Positions 52,922 to 62,149 of a stretch of 64,000 nucleotides of DNA are shown here, one piece after another. The stretch's first letter is position 1. The number at the start of each line of letters is the position of its first letter. The DNA is taken from positions 186,001 to 250,000 of the forward strand of contig CAMCVK010000001.1 of the NCBI GenBank assembly GCA_945881865.1, given 5' to 3'. This stretch comes from Fimbriimonas ginsengisoli Gsoil 348. GTDB lineage: Bacteria; Armatimonadota; Fimbriimonadia; Fimbriimonadales; Fimbriimonadaceae. Below the pieces are notes generated by a model, which was not told the origin of the DNA, ran no database searches, and saw only the letters and a program-made list of their open reading frames with translations. Both the position numbers and the translations under genes were made by a program.

Positions 52922-53800
52922 CTAGCCTCCCTCATAGTGCACGTGGCGTGAACTGGCCTTTAGTGCAAGCATGGTCAGCGCCAGAGTGATCGCAAACATG
53001 ACCCAGCCCATGGCGCTGGCGTATCCCATTCGCTGGTAAAGAAAGGCATTATCGTAGAGGTACATGGAAAAGAAGTAGGTTGATCGCGCCGGTGCGCCTC
53101 CTGGAAACATCACGTACGGGAGCGCAAACGTTTGCAGCGACCCGATAATGCTCATCACGACATTAAAGAGGATTACGGGCGAGATCATGGGAATGGTCAC
53201 ATGTCGCGTCTTACTAAGCGTCTTTGCACCATCGAGTTCGGCGGCCTCGTAAAGCGACTGCGGCACATCCTGTAAGCCAGCAAGGTAGATCACCATTGCG
53301 TTGCCCGTGCCCCATATGGATATGATGACAAGCGTCCACTTTGACCACGCAGGATCACTTAGCCATGCTGGCTCCGGCAACCCAAGCTTCCCCAATCCCT
53401 GGTTGAGGAGTCCGTACTGACCGTTGAACACCCACAGCCAGAGTACGCCGAGCGCAACCATCGGAACGAGCGAGGGAATGTAGAAGATCGTTCGGTAAAA
53501 CGCCATTCCCTTCACCTTGGTGTTCAGCAACAGCGCGAGGATGATCGCGACAGTCGTTGCAAGCGGGACCGACGCCGCCGTAAACACCAACGTGTTTGCC
53601 AGCGACGTCCGGAAAACCGTGTCAGTCAGCAACTCGCGGTAGTTTTCCAATCCGATCCAGATTGGCGGTCGCAGCACAGAGAAGCTCGTGAAACTGTAGT
53701 AGAGCGAGGAGACCAAAGGAAAAGCGAGGAAGATCAGAAAACCGATGATCCAAGGCAGTGCGAAAAGGATGCCGACTCGTTGGTTTCGATGTACGTTCAT
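52922..53800 (-). CDS. Carbohydrate ABC transporter permease (MalF/UgpA type)
   Basis: 292 aa from ATG 53800, overlapping the binding-protein gene by 4 nt (ATGA). Six helices, starting 'GILFALPWIIGFLIFLAF'. The EAA loop is 'EAAELDGAKTLSKTRHVTIP'. CUT1 family, taking up oligosaccharides. An in-frame extension to 53833 is only the preceding gene's last bases. Confidence 0.92.
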   Translation of the reverse strand: MNVHRNQRVGILFALPWIIGFLIFLAFPLVSSLYYSFTSFSVLRPPIWIGLENYRELLTDTVFRTSLANTLVFTAASVPLATTVAIILALLLNTKVKGMAFYRTIFYIPSLVPMVALGVLWLWVFNGQYGLLNQGLGKLGLPEPAWLSDPAWSKWTLVIISIWGTGNAMVIYLAGLQDVPQSLYEAAELDGAKTLSKTRHVTIPMISPVILFNVVMSIIGSLQTFALPYVMFPGGAPARSTYFFSMYLYDNAFLYQRMGYASAMGWVMFAITLALTMLALKASSRHVHYEGG

Positions 53801-55110
53801 CGTCCGAGGACCTGCCGCTGGTAGCTCTGCCAAAGCTCTTCGAGCCGTCGCTGGGCGTCGTTAAGCGCAACCTCTGGGGTCTTCTGCCCTAGGTCGATCT
53901 CGTCTACCGCGTTCCCGACCTCACGCCCAACTTGGGCGGCTACACCCATCTGCAGCGGGCGGACCGCACGTTCGCCCCTTGCCAGGCGATCAAAAAGTGC
54001 GATGTACTTATTGGGATGCTTCTCAAGGAACTCGCGTGAGACCTTCCGCAGCGGCGTGTTGCAGTACTGTCCAATACAGATTCGCTCCATTATTTGCTGC
54101 TGCTGCACGTACCGAATGAATTCAAACGCCTCACGCTTGTGCTTCGATCCTTTGGGAATCATCAGCGTATTCAGATTTAGCATTGTATAGCCAGCAAGAT
54201 CAGGTCGGCCGTCTGGATACGGGAAAGGAACTGCAAACCAGTTCACCTTCGGATTGTAGAGGCGGATGAAATTGGCAAACCAGGGACCATCGGCATACGT
54301 TGCCAGCTTTCCGGAGAGAAATGGATTCTGAGGGGAGGAGTAGTTCCCAAAACCGCTTCGGAACGACTGGGTTTCGCGTGTTCCAAAACGCTTCGCAAAG
54401 GAGTTCACCCACTTCCATGCCCGCAAGTCATCTGGACCGTTGACGTTGATCCGGTCCCCTTCGGTGAAGGAGCCACCAAACAGGTACGGCATAGCCCATA
54501 GCCCCCAGCCATCGCGTGGGAGAAAGGCGACGGTAGACAAGCTGCCCTGTCGGTCACGGATGCTGACTTCACGAACAAATTCGTCGAACTCTGTGATGGT
54601 CTTAGGAAATTCCTCTGGGGTGTCATACTTCGGACCCACAAGATCGCGATTTACGTAGATCGCGGCAGATCCAGGCGAGGTGGCCAGGGCATAGAGTCGC
54701 CCTTTGTAGTTCATCGTTTCCCAGTAGGCTGGGATATAGTCTGCCTCTGAGATTCCGGCGGCTCGAGCGAGATCGGTTAGATCCTCCAGCGCACCAGCGT
54801 CGGCAAACTGCACAACCTGGTCCGCCCAAAGTCCGGCAACATCGGGCGGGTTACCTCCAGAGGTTGCTAGTAATGTCTTCTCAGCGACGCCCGAGATGCT
54901 GAGGTAACGCACTTCAATTCGATCTTGTGACGCATTAAACGAGCTGACGACATCCTTCATCGCCCGCATCTCTTCTCCTGTCCACTTTTCCCAGTAAGTG
55001 ACAACAATGCGGTTACTGCCTACCTGACGGCTCGCCGCGCGCTCACTACCTACGAGCGCATAGGTGCCAGTCACGAGGATGGCAGCCAAGATCAGAAAAC
55101 GTTCATTCAT
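53797..55110 (-). CDS. Extracellular solute-binding protein of the sugar ABC importer
   Basis: 437 aa from ATG 55110. The hydrophobic N-terminus 'FLILAAILVTGTYALVG' has no Cys lipobox, so the protein is either free in the periplasm or anchored by this helix. The mature part opens 'RIVVTYWEKWTGEEM', typical of family 1 oligosaccharide-binding proteins, with 'GGNPPDVAGLWADQVVQFA' and 'PSGSAAIYVNRD'-like region further in. Captures sugar for the two permeases that follow. The upstream reading to 55275 overlaps the 81-aa gene and is not protein-like. Confidence 0.9.
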   Translation of the reverse strand: MNERFLILAAILVTGTYALVGSERAASRQVGSNRIVVTYWEKWTGEEMRAMKDVVSSFNASQDRIEVRYLSISGVAEKTLLATSGGNPPDVAGLWADQVVQFADAGALEDLTDLARAAGISEADYIPAYWETMNYKGRLYALATSPGSAAIYVNRDLVGPKYDTPEEFPKTITEFDEFVREVSIRDRQGSLSTVAFLPRDGWGLWAMPYLFGGSFTEGDRINVNGPDDLRAWKWVNSFAKRFGTRETQSFRSGFGNYSSPQNPFLSGKLATYADGPWFANFIRLYNPKVNWFAVPFPYPDGRPDLAGYTMLNLNTLMIPKGSKHKREAFEFIRYVQQQQIMERICIGQYCNTPLRKVSREFLEKHPNKYIALFDRLARGERAVRPLQMGVAAQVGREVGNAVDEIDLGQKTPEVALNDAQRRLEELWQSYQRQVLGR

Positions 55111-55156
55111 GGTTTCGAGTGCCCTTCTAGCGGAAGGGCACGCTCTCGCAACAGCG

Positions 55157-55402
55157 TTAGCGAGGCCCCGGCCCGGTCGCGCCAACTCCCGTAGGCGGCG
55201 CCCCAGCCGGACCACGCCCGCCTTGTGACATATCTTCGTAGTGCTTGCGAAGCTCCTCTCGCACTTGGGGATCACTGGTGCTTATTCCGCCGCCGTTCGC
55301 CGGAACATTGTTCGCTTGGAATTGGAACAGGAGTACGGCGACGGCAGCGATGAGCACCAAGACGATCCCAACCAGCCGGAGTCGGCCGGAGGGATCAGCC
55401 AT
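55157..55402 (-). CDS. Small single-span membrane protein (81 aa), unknown
   Basis: A transmembrane helix near residues 9-28 ('LVGIVLVLIAAVAVLLFQF') is followed by an outer, Gly/Pro-rich segment with a short charged helix ('REELRKHYEDM'). Its ATG shares one base with the stop of the prepilin-like gene (TAATG) and it precedes the binding-protein gene by 46 bp. Conserved placement in the operon implies a link with the pilin-like protein or transport, but no function is known. Confidence 0.65.
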   Translation of the reverse strand: MADPSGRLRLVGIVLVLIAAVAVLLFQFQANNVPANGGGISTSDPQVREELRKHYEDMSQGGRGPAGAPPTGVGATGPGPR

Positions 55403-56274
55403 TAGAACGACATATCCCAGTAGCGACCCCAGAACCGGTGGACGTCGAGCTGCTTCGTTGTCGGAACGAGAGCGCTATTCGTCGCAAAGGCTCGGATGTT
55501 CGTGCTCTCGCATGCCGAGTAGTTCCCTGCGCTGTCGATCGTTACGCGCTGCGCTGGCATCCGCTTAGCGCTGCTGTCGGCGTACGAGACGATAATCCCG
55601 CCCGCATGGAAGTCCATGGCAGCATGGTACGCCGTGTTGTACCACTGCGCCCATGGACTACGGTCCCGGTAGTTCGAGTAGTTCGGACACGGTGCCGTTA
55701 CGCCCTCGATGAAGTGGCCGCGGTCAACGCCAGTCGCATTGGTAGTGCCCATGACGGGACCTTTGACGATGAAGGCCGCGCGCGATGATGGGTCTTGAAG
55801 GCTAGTCTCGGATCGCTTGAATCCTCCACCAGTCCACGAGTTATGGAGTGAGCCATAGCCGTAGTTGTTGATGGCGAGATTGACGTTCCACGACCAAACC
55901 TGCCAGCCGGCCGGCGGCGTGTAGATTGAGCTCGGATCGAACTCCGGCACCTGTCGCGACGCGTCGTAGAAAACCTGCTGGTTCTTCATGTACGGCAGCA
56001 CAAGGTAGGGCCACCCGTGCCAGGGATAGCCGTCCTGCTGAGGACTTACCCAGTCCCACTGGACTAGGATCGTCTGATCGTCGAAGTCGCTCGAGTAGAG
56101 CTTGGCGCTTGTTCCGATCTGCTTCAGACCGCTCAACGTTACCGTCGACTTTGCCGCTCGCTTAGCTTGGGCAAAGACGGGGAAAAGAATGGCGGCCAAG
56201 ATCGCGATGATCGCGATGACTACGAGTAGCTCAATAAGCGTGAATCCATGACGAGATTGACTGATGTGTTTCAT
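55402..56274 (-). CDS. Prepilin-like protein with type IV N-terminal methylation motif (DUF1559-type)
   Basis: 290 aa from ATG 56274, overlapping the lacI stop (ATGA). The N-terminus 'RHGFTLIELLVVIAIIAILA' is a prepilin-peptidase site (cleavage after Gly, Glu at +5) with its hydrophobic helix. The globular part has 'ILFPVFAQAKRAAK' and a run of Trp/Tyr-rich strands. A C-terminal 'DFHAGGIIVSYADSSAKRM' motif is typical of the H-x-G-DUF1559-like group of Armatimonadota and Planctomycetota. Its place within a sugar-uptake operon suggests it helps bind or handle glycans at the outer surface rather than forming a motility pilus. Confidence 0.85.
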   Translation of the reverse strand: MKHISQSRHGFTLIELLVVIAIIAILAAILFPVFAQAKRAAKSTVTLSGLKQIGTSAKLYSSDFDDQTILVQWDWVSPQQDGYPWHGWPYLVLPYMKNQQVFYDASRQVPEFDPSSIYTPPAGWQVWSWNVNLAINNYGYGSLHNSWTGGGFKRSETSLQDPSSRAAFIVKGPVMGTTNATGVDRGHFIEGVTAPCPNYSNYRDRSPWAQWYNTAYHAAMDFHAGGIIVSYADSSAKRMPAQRVTIDSAGNYSACESTNIRAFATNSALVPTTKQLDVHRFWGRYWDMSF

Positions 56275-57344
56275 ATATTGCTCCGTTGCAAGCAAGGCGC
56301 TAAACCAAGGGTGGTCCCTAGATCGAGCGAGACGGCGAGCACCTCCTCTAGCGGAGGTTGCACAGTATTGGAAATTGATTCGTCGAGGCGCCGGACGGCA
56401 GCCGAGGCGGAAGCGTCGAAGCCCACCACCACCGTTGCGGCCTGATGCCGGGTCCCCGACGACCAGCGGATCCCGTCGTAGCCGATGATGGAGAGTTCCT
56501 CAGGGACCTGAAGCCCCAACTCTTCACACGCTTCCAGGTACCGATATGCGGCGCGATCATGCCAGGCAAAGATCGCGGTCGGTGGAGACTCTTGGGCGAG
56601 GCATCTGACGAGGACTTCCCGCGCATTTTCGGAGTCGAAAACTACGTCGTCGGCTCCAAACGCGATCCCGGCGTCGTGAAGATGCGCGGCGAGGAGCCGA
56701 AGACGAACCTCGGCGTCGCGTACATCGTCGCCGCGGCCGGTCACTGCCAGAATTCGGCGGTGACCATGCTCGATAAGCGCCGAAGCCACCAGACGCATCC
56801 CCTGCTCCACATCATCTCGAACGGATGGGTACTGCCCTAGAGGATCTTTTCCGTTAATGATGACGACTGGCAGCGGGCAGGTCCGAATGAAGGGGAGTAG
56901 CGGATCATTATCACGTGGTGCAAAGAGAATCAGGCCATCGGCGAGCCCGCCATTAAGAAACTCATAGATTTCTCGAGGTGACCGCTTGAAGTTGCAGTGA
57001 ACAAGGACATCGTAACCATGCTCACCACCTGCGAGCTCAATGGCGGACGACATGCGATCCATGTACTGGTCACCTCGGTCTCGATGACCGAAACCGCTAA
57101 AGAACGACAAAATGTGAGTGCGACCACGCCGAAGAGATCGCGTAAGCAGATTCGGCGCATAGTTCAACTCTGCCGCGGCAATTCGAACGCGTTGGCAAGT
57201 TTCTTCACGAATGCGACGGTGGTCAGCCTTACCGGCCAGGACAAGGGAAACCGTCGAGGCCGACACCCCAGCAAGCGTCGCCACTTGGCTCAACGTTGTA
57301 CGTTCGCTCAACGTTGTCCGTTCTCGCTCCGACTGCTGCACCAT
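56271..57344 (-). CDS. LacI-family transcriptional regulator of the glycan operon
   Basis: 357 aa from ATG 57344. The HTH at about 17-45 reads 'TLSQVATLAGVSASTVSLVL'. The sugar-sensing periplasmic-binding-like domain follows ('GLADGLILFAPRDNDP', 'VIINGKDPLGQYPSV', 'PTAIFAWHDRAAY', 'ELSIIGYDG'). It is the first gene of a ten-gene operon and probably represses both that operon and the divergent GH95-GH140 pair from the shared 134-bp region. Longer in-frame readings run into the GH95 gene and are discarded. Confidence 0.92.
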   Translation of the reverse strand: MVQQSERERTTLSERTTLSQVATLAGVSASTVSLVLAGKADHRRIREETCQRVRIAAAELNYAPNLLTRSLRRGRTHILSFFSGFGHRDRGDQYMDRMSSAIELAGGEHGYDVLVHCNFKRSPREIYEFLNGGLADGLILFAPRDNDPLLPFIRTCPLPVVIINGKDPLGQYPSVRDDVEQGMRLVASALIEHGHRRILAVTGRGDDVRDAEVRLRLLAAHLHDAGIAFGADDVVFDSENAREVLVRCLAQESPPTAIFAWHDRAAYRYLEACEELGLQVPEELSIIGYDGIRWSSGTRHQAATVVVGFDASASAAVRRLDESISNTVQPPLEEVLAVSLDLGTTLGLAPCLQRSNI

Positions 57345-57363
57345 GAAAATCCTACGATCAACT

Positions 57364-57390
57364 GTTTGAGCACTTTGCTCAAACGCTTGA
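57364..57390. promoter_or_regulatory. Probable LacI-type operator
   Basis: Two overlapping palindromes: GTTTGAGC-ACTTT-GCTCAAAC (perfect 8-bp arms, 57364-57384) and TCAAACGCTTGA (57379-57390), which has the central CG of many LacI-family sites. They cover the predicted transcription start of the minus-strand operon. Confidence 0.6.
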
Positions 57391-57392
57391 TT

Positions 57393-57421
57393 AGTATACA
57401 ATGCCTTTGGTTTGGTGCCAA
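57393..57421 (-). promoter_or_regulatory. Promoter of the LacI-led glycan operon
   Basis: TTGGCA, a 17-bp spacer and TATACT on the minus strand (5/6 matches each). Predicted start of transcription is about 57386, inside the operator, with a leader of about 42 nt. Confidence 0.65.
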
Positions 57422-57478
57422 TAGGGGTTGACGAATTTTCCGTGAATTCACTGCTGGTAGCCGCCGAACGGAACGACG

Positions 57479-59698
57479 ATGCTGTTTCTGCCTCTTGCCC
57501 TCGACCCTTCGCATACGATCGCCTTTGCCGCGCCGGCGACACATTTCACGGAGAGCAGTCCCATCGGCAATGGGAGACTGGGTGCCATGGTTTTTGGAGG
57601 GGTCGGACTTGAGCGGATCGTTCTGAATGAGTCCACGATGTGGTCCGGCTCGGAACAGCCGGCTGATCGCCCCGAAGCGTACAAAGCGCTTCCGGAGATT
57701 CGGCGGCTTCTGCTCGCGGGCGAGAATGCAAAGGCGCAGACGCTGCTCCAGAAGGAGTTTGTTTGTGATGGACCCGGCTCGGGTTTCGCCAATGGAAAGG
57801 ATCTTCCCTTCGGCTGCTACCAGGTGTTCGCCGACCTCTGGCTGGACTTTGGGCCAGCCACCTTTCAAAATTACCGCCGCACGCTCGACCTAGACAGGGC
57901 GGTCACAACGGTGGAGTACCAGCAGGCGGGAGTTCGCTTTCGCCGCGAGAGCTTCGTCTCTGCCCCCGGCCAAGCCGTCTTCTACCGCATTACGTCGGAT
58001 CGCAGGGGATCGATCAGCTTTTCGGCCGCCCTCAAAAGAGCTGAGCGAGCGGCCGTGGCAGCGGAGGGAACGGATCTCGTGATCCGTGGTGCCCTGAATA
58101 GCGGAGTGGCTGAAGTTACTGGAGTGCGCTACGAAGGAAGGCTGAGGGCCATCACATCGGGGGGAAAGACTACGGTGGAAAATGGGCGTTTGCGAGTTTC
58201 CGGGGCAGACTCGGTCACCCTCGTTTTCTCCGGCGGAACATCAATGTTTGATCCAAACTTCGCCGCGCTGGCTTCGGCACGCTTGGATCGAGCCAGCAAG
58301 ATTTCGTATCCCACAATTCGCAAAGCTCATGTTCGAGACCATCAGCGGTTCTACCGCCGCTGCGAGCTGACTCTTCCTCCAGGGCCGTCTGCCCGCCGCA
58401 CCACCCCAGAACGCTTGCTTGCGGTAGCCAAGGGGGAGAATGACCCCTCCCTATCCGCACTCGCTTTTCACTACGGGCGCTACCTCCTTATCGGGAGCTC
58501 TCGCCCAGATAGCCCGTTGCCAGCCAACCTGCAGGGGCTCTGGGCGGAGGAACTCCACACCCCGTGGAATGGCGACTTCCACATCGACATCAACCTGCAA
58601 ATGAACTACTGGCCCGCGGAAACGACCGGTCTCGGCGACTGCACAGCCCCGCTACTGCGATTCATCGAAAGACTGTCGGAGAACGGACGGAAGACGGCGA
58701 AGGCCTATTACAACTCCTCTGGGTGGGTGTCGCATGTCATTACCAACCCATGGCGGTTCACCTCACCAGGTGAAAGTGCAGAGTGGGGATCGACTTGTAC
58801 TAGCGCGGCATGGCTTTGCCAGCATCTGTGGGAGCGCTACTCTTTCAGCGGCGACGTCGAGGAACTTAGCCGGGTGTACCCGGTTCTCAAAGGCGGAGCG
58901 CAATTCCTGTACGACATCCTCATCGAAGAGCCCAAACGTGGCTGGCTCGTAACCGCACCGTCCAATTCTCCAGAAAACCTGTACCGGCTCCCCGGTTCGG
59001 CGCCATTGGCGACCGCGATGGGGCCAACCCACGACATGCAGATTGCGCGCGAGGTCTTTGCCAACACAATTGCCGCGGCAAAGATCCTGGGCGTCGATGC
59101 GGACTTCTGCGCCAAACTCAGCACCGCCCGCGCACGACTTGCCCCGCACCAGATCGGCCCCGACGGCCGTCTGCAGGAGTGGCTCGAACCGTACGAAGAG
59201 GTCGAACCACAACACCGCCATGTATCGCACCTCTACGGCCTGCACCCGTCAAATCAGATCACCCCGCAAGGCACGCCCGAGTTGGCAACCGCTGCCCGCA
59301 AGACCCTAGAGCGCCGTGGCGACGATGGTACCGGCTGGTCTCTTGCCTGGAAGGTCAACTTCTGGGCTCGACTCCATGACGGAGACCGCGCTCACCGCCT
59401 ACTGATGAACTTCATGGTGCCAACGCGAGTAAACGACCCCGAGGTGCCGCACCGCCCAGGGCTCTATCCAAACCTCTTTTGTGCTTGTCCGCCATTTCAG
59501 ATCGATGGGAACTTCGGAGTGACTGCGGGCATCGCTGAAATGCTCCTCCAGAGCCACACCGGTGCAGTTCAGCTCTTGCCCGCCTTACCGAAGGCGTGGG
59601 CCGAAAGCGGATCCGTTCGAGGGCTACGTGCCCGGGGCGGCAAAACCGTCGATATCACCTGGAAAGACGGCAAAGTTGTGCGGAGTCGAATCAAATGA
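57479..59698 (+). CDS. GH95-family alpha-L-fucosidase/galactosidase-like enzyme
   Basis: 739 aa, about the size of the GH95 core. N-terminal beta domain ('[14 protein letters not shown]', 'NESTMWSGS'), then an (alpha/alpha)6 barrel and a C-terminal beta domain. Catalytic-site features: '[14 protein letters not shown]' (His368, Asp370, Asn372), 'APSNSPEN' (Glu499, the acid), 'IDGNFG' (Asp676). In the studied bifidobacterial enzyme the position of Asp370 is Asn as I recall, so this site may differ. The gene is read divergently from lacI and overlaps the next gene by ATGA. The N-terminal hydrophobic stretch is too short to call a signal peptide. Confidence 0.88.
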   Translation: MLFLPLALDPSHTIAFAAPATHFTESSPIGNGRLGAMVFGGVGLERIVLNESTMWSGSEQPADRPEAYKALPEIRRLLLAGENAKAQTLLQKEFVCDGPGSGFANGKDLPFGCYQVFADLWLDFGPATFQNYRRTLDLDRAVTTVEYQQAGVRFRRESFVSAPGQAVFYRITSDRRGSISFSAALKRAERAAVAAEGTDLVIRGALNSGVAEVTGVRYEGRLRAITSGGKTTVENGRLRVSGADSVTLVFSGGTSMFDPNFAALASARLDRASKISYPTIRKAHVRDHQRFYRRCELTLPPGPSARRTTPERLLAVAKGENDPSLSALAFHYGRYLLIGSSRPDSPLPANLQGLWAEELHTPWNGDFHIDINLQMNYWPAETTGLGDCTAPLLRFIERLSENGRKTAKAYYNSSGWVSHVITNPWRFTSPGESAEWGSTCTSAAWLCQHLWERYSFSGDVEELSRVYPVLKGGAQFLYDILIEEPKRGWLVTAPSNSPENLYRLPGSAPLATAMGPTHDMQIAREVFANTIAAAKILGVDADFCAKLSTARARLAPHQIGPDGRLQEWLEPYEEVEPQHRHVSHLYGLHPSNQITPQGTPELATAARKTLERRGDDGTGWSLAWKVNFWARLHDGDRAHRLLMNFMVPTRVNDPEVPHRPGLYPNLFCACPPFQIDGNFGVTAGIAEMLLQSHTGAVQLLPALPKAWAESGSVRGLRARGGKTVDITWKDGKVVRSRIK

Positions 59699-61023
59699 AA
59701 ATAGCATCCATCATTGCGCTTATCGTCCTGGCCTCGGCCTCCTCGGCCCAACTAGCGCCGATTCGTATCAGCCCGGACGGGCGGAACTTTGTTAAGGCAG
59801 ACGGTAAGCCGTTCTTCTGGCTTGGAGACACTGGGTGGACGATGACCACCCGGCTCACCATGAAGGAGATCGATGAGTACCTCGCCGATCGAAAGCGCAA
59901 GGGCTTTAACGTCATTCAGCTCATCCTGGTGCCGTGGGACGCCCGGCGAAACGGCAACCTTGCGGGGGAAAAGCCATATCTGGATGACGACATGGCGCGG
60001 CCAAACCCACGCTATTTCGACCATATCGAGAGGGTCATCGACCGGATTGAGCGTCGGGGTTTCCATGCGGCGGTCGTTCCGTTCTGGCTCGCCGGACTCC
60101 CCGAGCCTGGTCCCGAAGAAGTCGGTAAGCACGAAGCGTACGCTCGTTATTTAGGCGCTCGGTTCGGCAAGAGGAACTTGTTCTGGCTGCTAGGTGCCGA
60201 CCGGTGGCCGAACGGATGGGCGGACGTGATCCGCGCCTTCGCCCTTCAGCTAGAGCGCAGTTCCGGGCGATCCGATCAGCTCATGACCCATCATCCCGCT
60301 GGCGGACAAACGTCGTCGCGGTTCTTCCACACGGAGCCTTGGCTAGACTTCAACATGCTGCAATCGGGCCATAATGCGGACCTTCCGGCATACCGGCTCA
60401 CCGTCGGTGATTACTCAAAAACGCCCGTAAAACCGGTGCTGGATGGCGAGGCCGCCTACGAAAACATCACTAACGCCTTGGTTCCGTTCGGCCCGGGGGT
60501 TCGGATCATCAACGACTACGATGTCCGTCGCCAGGCGTATCAAAGCGTATTCTCTGGTGCCGCTGGCCACACCTACGGTGCCTGCGAAATCTACGAATTC
60601 CACACCAAAGGTGCCGGGAAGGCACATTGGACAGTTGGCATCGAATGGCGCGAGGCGCTGAAACTGCCCGGGGCTCAACAGATGGGCTATCTTCGTCGTC
60701 TGATCGAATCGTACACCCCGGCTACCCGGGTTCCAGATCCTTCCCTGATCGTTTCCCCAAACCCGGAAGCACCGAACGAACACCTCGCTGCGTTGCGGGA
60801 CAGCAACGGCAAATGGGCGATGGTTTACACCCCAAAGAATGCCGCGTTCAATGTCGACACGCGCCGCATGGGCCCAGACCCCCTTACCGGCCGTTGGTTC
60901 GATCCTCGAACAGGCAAAACTGGACGCCCCTTTACAGTCCCATCAGGTCCGAACGTCACGTTAACGCCGCCCCAAGCCCTCAACAAAAGCGACTGGGTGG
61001 TAGTCATCAAAGCAGGAAGCTAA
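59695..61023 (+). CDS. Secreted DUF4038 (GH140-like) glycosidase
   Basis: 442 aa from ATG 59695. Signal peptide '[19 protein letters not shown]', then the DUF4038 barrel: '[15 protein letters not shown]', '[15 protein letters not shown]', '[11 protein letters not shown]', '[13 protein letters not shown]', '[11 protein letters not shown]'. A C-terminal collagen-binding-like beta domain follows ('[16 protein letters not shown]'). GH140 contains the apiosidase of rhamnogalacturonan-II degradation; other DUF4038 proteins are untested. With GH95 it forms the plus-strand arm of the glycan locus. Confidence 0.8.
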   Translation: MKIASIIALIVLASASSAQLAPIRISPDGRNFVKADGKPFFWLGDTGWTMTTRLTMKEIDEYLADRKRKGFNVIQLILVPWDARRNGNLAGEKPYLDDDMARPNPRYFDHIERVIDRIERRGFHAAVVPFWLAGLPEPGPEEVGKHEAYARYLGARFGKRNLFWLLGADRWPNGWADVIRAFALQLERSSGRSDQLMTHHPAGGQTSSRFFHTEPWLDFNMLQSGHNADLPAYRLTVGDYSKTPVKPVLDGEAAYENITNALVPFGPGVRIINDYDVRRQAYQSVFSGAAGHTYGACEIYEFHTKGAGKAHWTVGIEWREALKLPGAQQMGYLRRLIESYTPATRVPDPSLIVSPNPEAPNEHLAALRDSNGKWAMVYTPKNAAFNVDTRRMGPDPLTGRWFDPRTGKTGRPFTVPSGPNVTLTPPQALNKSDWVVVIKAGS

Positions 61024-61186
61024 GAAAATCCCAAAGCAAGGTGAGCCACGCATTCATGGGGATACTTCCGAGGCAGGCTAGTGCCTGCATTCTCAATATC
61101 TATCCAGAACCGCACAACCAGAGTATCGTCTAAGGAGCAACGCGCGTCGCCCGACAGAACCGCTACAGTGCCCGAGCGCCTGGGCC
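61024..61186. other. Gap after the GH140-like gene
   Basis: Holds a small hairpin (GCAGGC-TAGT-GCCTGC, 61073-61088) without a T-run, and the start of a 23-nt perfect match (61177-61199) to the middle of the MFS gene (41743-41765). No start codon in the open frame that enters the next ORF from here. Confidence 0.4.
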
Positions 61187-61375
61187 GTGATGCGTCCGCA
61201 ACTCTTGCTCGGCTATGATGTGGACGCGGCGAAATCAGACAGCTATGACACGGACGGTTATGCAGGGCCGGGCTACCATGTCGTGGAAAAGTTCAACTAC
61301 GGAAGGAAGTTTGTACAGAACTTTTACCTGCAAGGCACTGGAGGCGGTGGGGGCGGAGGTGTTGGCGGAAAATGA
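61187..61375 (+). CDS. Small Gly-rich ORF, possibly a gene remnant
   Basis: 62 aa from GTG 61187 (or ATG 61190), ending 'GTGGGGGGGVGGK'. The TGA overlaps the ATG of the next gene (ATGA), the usual coupling in this genome, so at least this 3' end looks like a true gene. The frame is open upstream as far as 61118 or more but without a usable start. The first codons coincide with the 23-nt match to the MFS gene. Not recognised. Confidence 0.4.
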   Translation: MMRPQLLLGYDVDAAKSDSYDTDGYAGPGYHVVEKFNYGRKFVQNFYLQGTGGGGGGGVGGK

Positions 61376-62131
61376 AGCACTTTTGGTTGATGCTGCTTGC
61401 GCTGTCCACTGTGGCGTTTGCCCAGCGAGATCCGCTGGTGGAACAGTTACGGACCAGCCCAACCGCCCGGTACGGGGCAAAGTGGACAGCCCAGGCATGG
61501 GTGCGGCCCGACCCGCTCGCCGCCAAATTCGCCGCCTATGAGCGGGAAGGCCTCACCGATCAAGAGGTTCTGAGGCAAATTCAATCGCTACAAAGTCGAG
61601 CGACACTAAGTACGGAAGAAGCTTTTCGCTTTGGCTACTTGGCCGCTCGGGCTAGGTTTATTCCTACGGCAACGGTTGCCTACCCGACCAGTGCAATGCG
61701 CGCAGCGGAAGCCATGGCAAAATCCCCAACCGCCGTCCGCGTAATTCGCCCGGATTCGGTTCCTTTTGGAATTCACGAGTTGGCAGGATCCGAGGCTTGT
61801 TCCGATGGCACGCCGGCTAGTCAAAGAGTTTCCGAAGTTGCCGGGGCTTCGCATGCACCTAGCCTGGGGCCTGCTCATCGACCCTCGACAGGACAAGCTT
61901 AAGGAAGCCGTTTCCATCGCGGAAAGTTTGAATGCGAAGTTTCCGAAGGATGTGGACTTCCTCGCCCTGTTGGCGGATGCCTACGGAATGGTGGGCCTCA
62001 GCCGGTCTAACGCCGAGCTCAAGCAGAAGGGAGTTCGGGCCTACGAGAAGCTGCTGGCCATGCCGGACATCAGCCAAACGACGCGCAGCCTAGCCGAAGT
62101 TCGCCTCAAGGCCCTCCGGGAAGCTGGATAG
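61372..62131 (+). pseudogene. Exported TPR-like protein broken by a frameshift
   Basis: Frame 1 from ATG 61372 gives a signal peptide 'MKHFWLMLLALSTVAFAQ' and a helical region to about residue 130 ('AVRVIRPDSVPFG'). Beyond about 61770-61790 the protein-like reading moves to frame 2 ('DPRLVPMARRLVKEFPKLPG', 'DVDFLALLADAYGMVGL') and ends at 62131. Frame 1 after the switch reads as out-of-frame noise. A one-base insertion or two-base deletion near 61780-61790 explains it. The joined protein of about 252 aa would have TPR-like helices. Sequencing error is possible. Confidence 0.65.
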
Positions 62132-62149
62132 CTGGCGGGGCCCGAACAT

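Noticed and set aside
57345-57478. Promoter for the GH95 gene on the plus strand
   Set aside because: TATACA at 57395 has no -35 box at an allowed distance and TTGACG at 57428 has no -10 box; left undefined.
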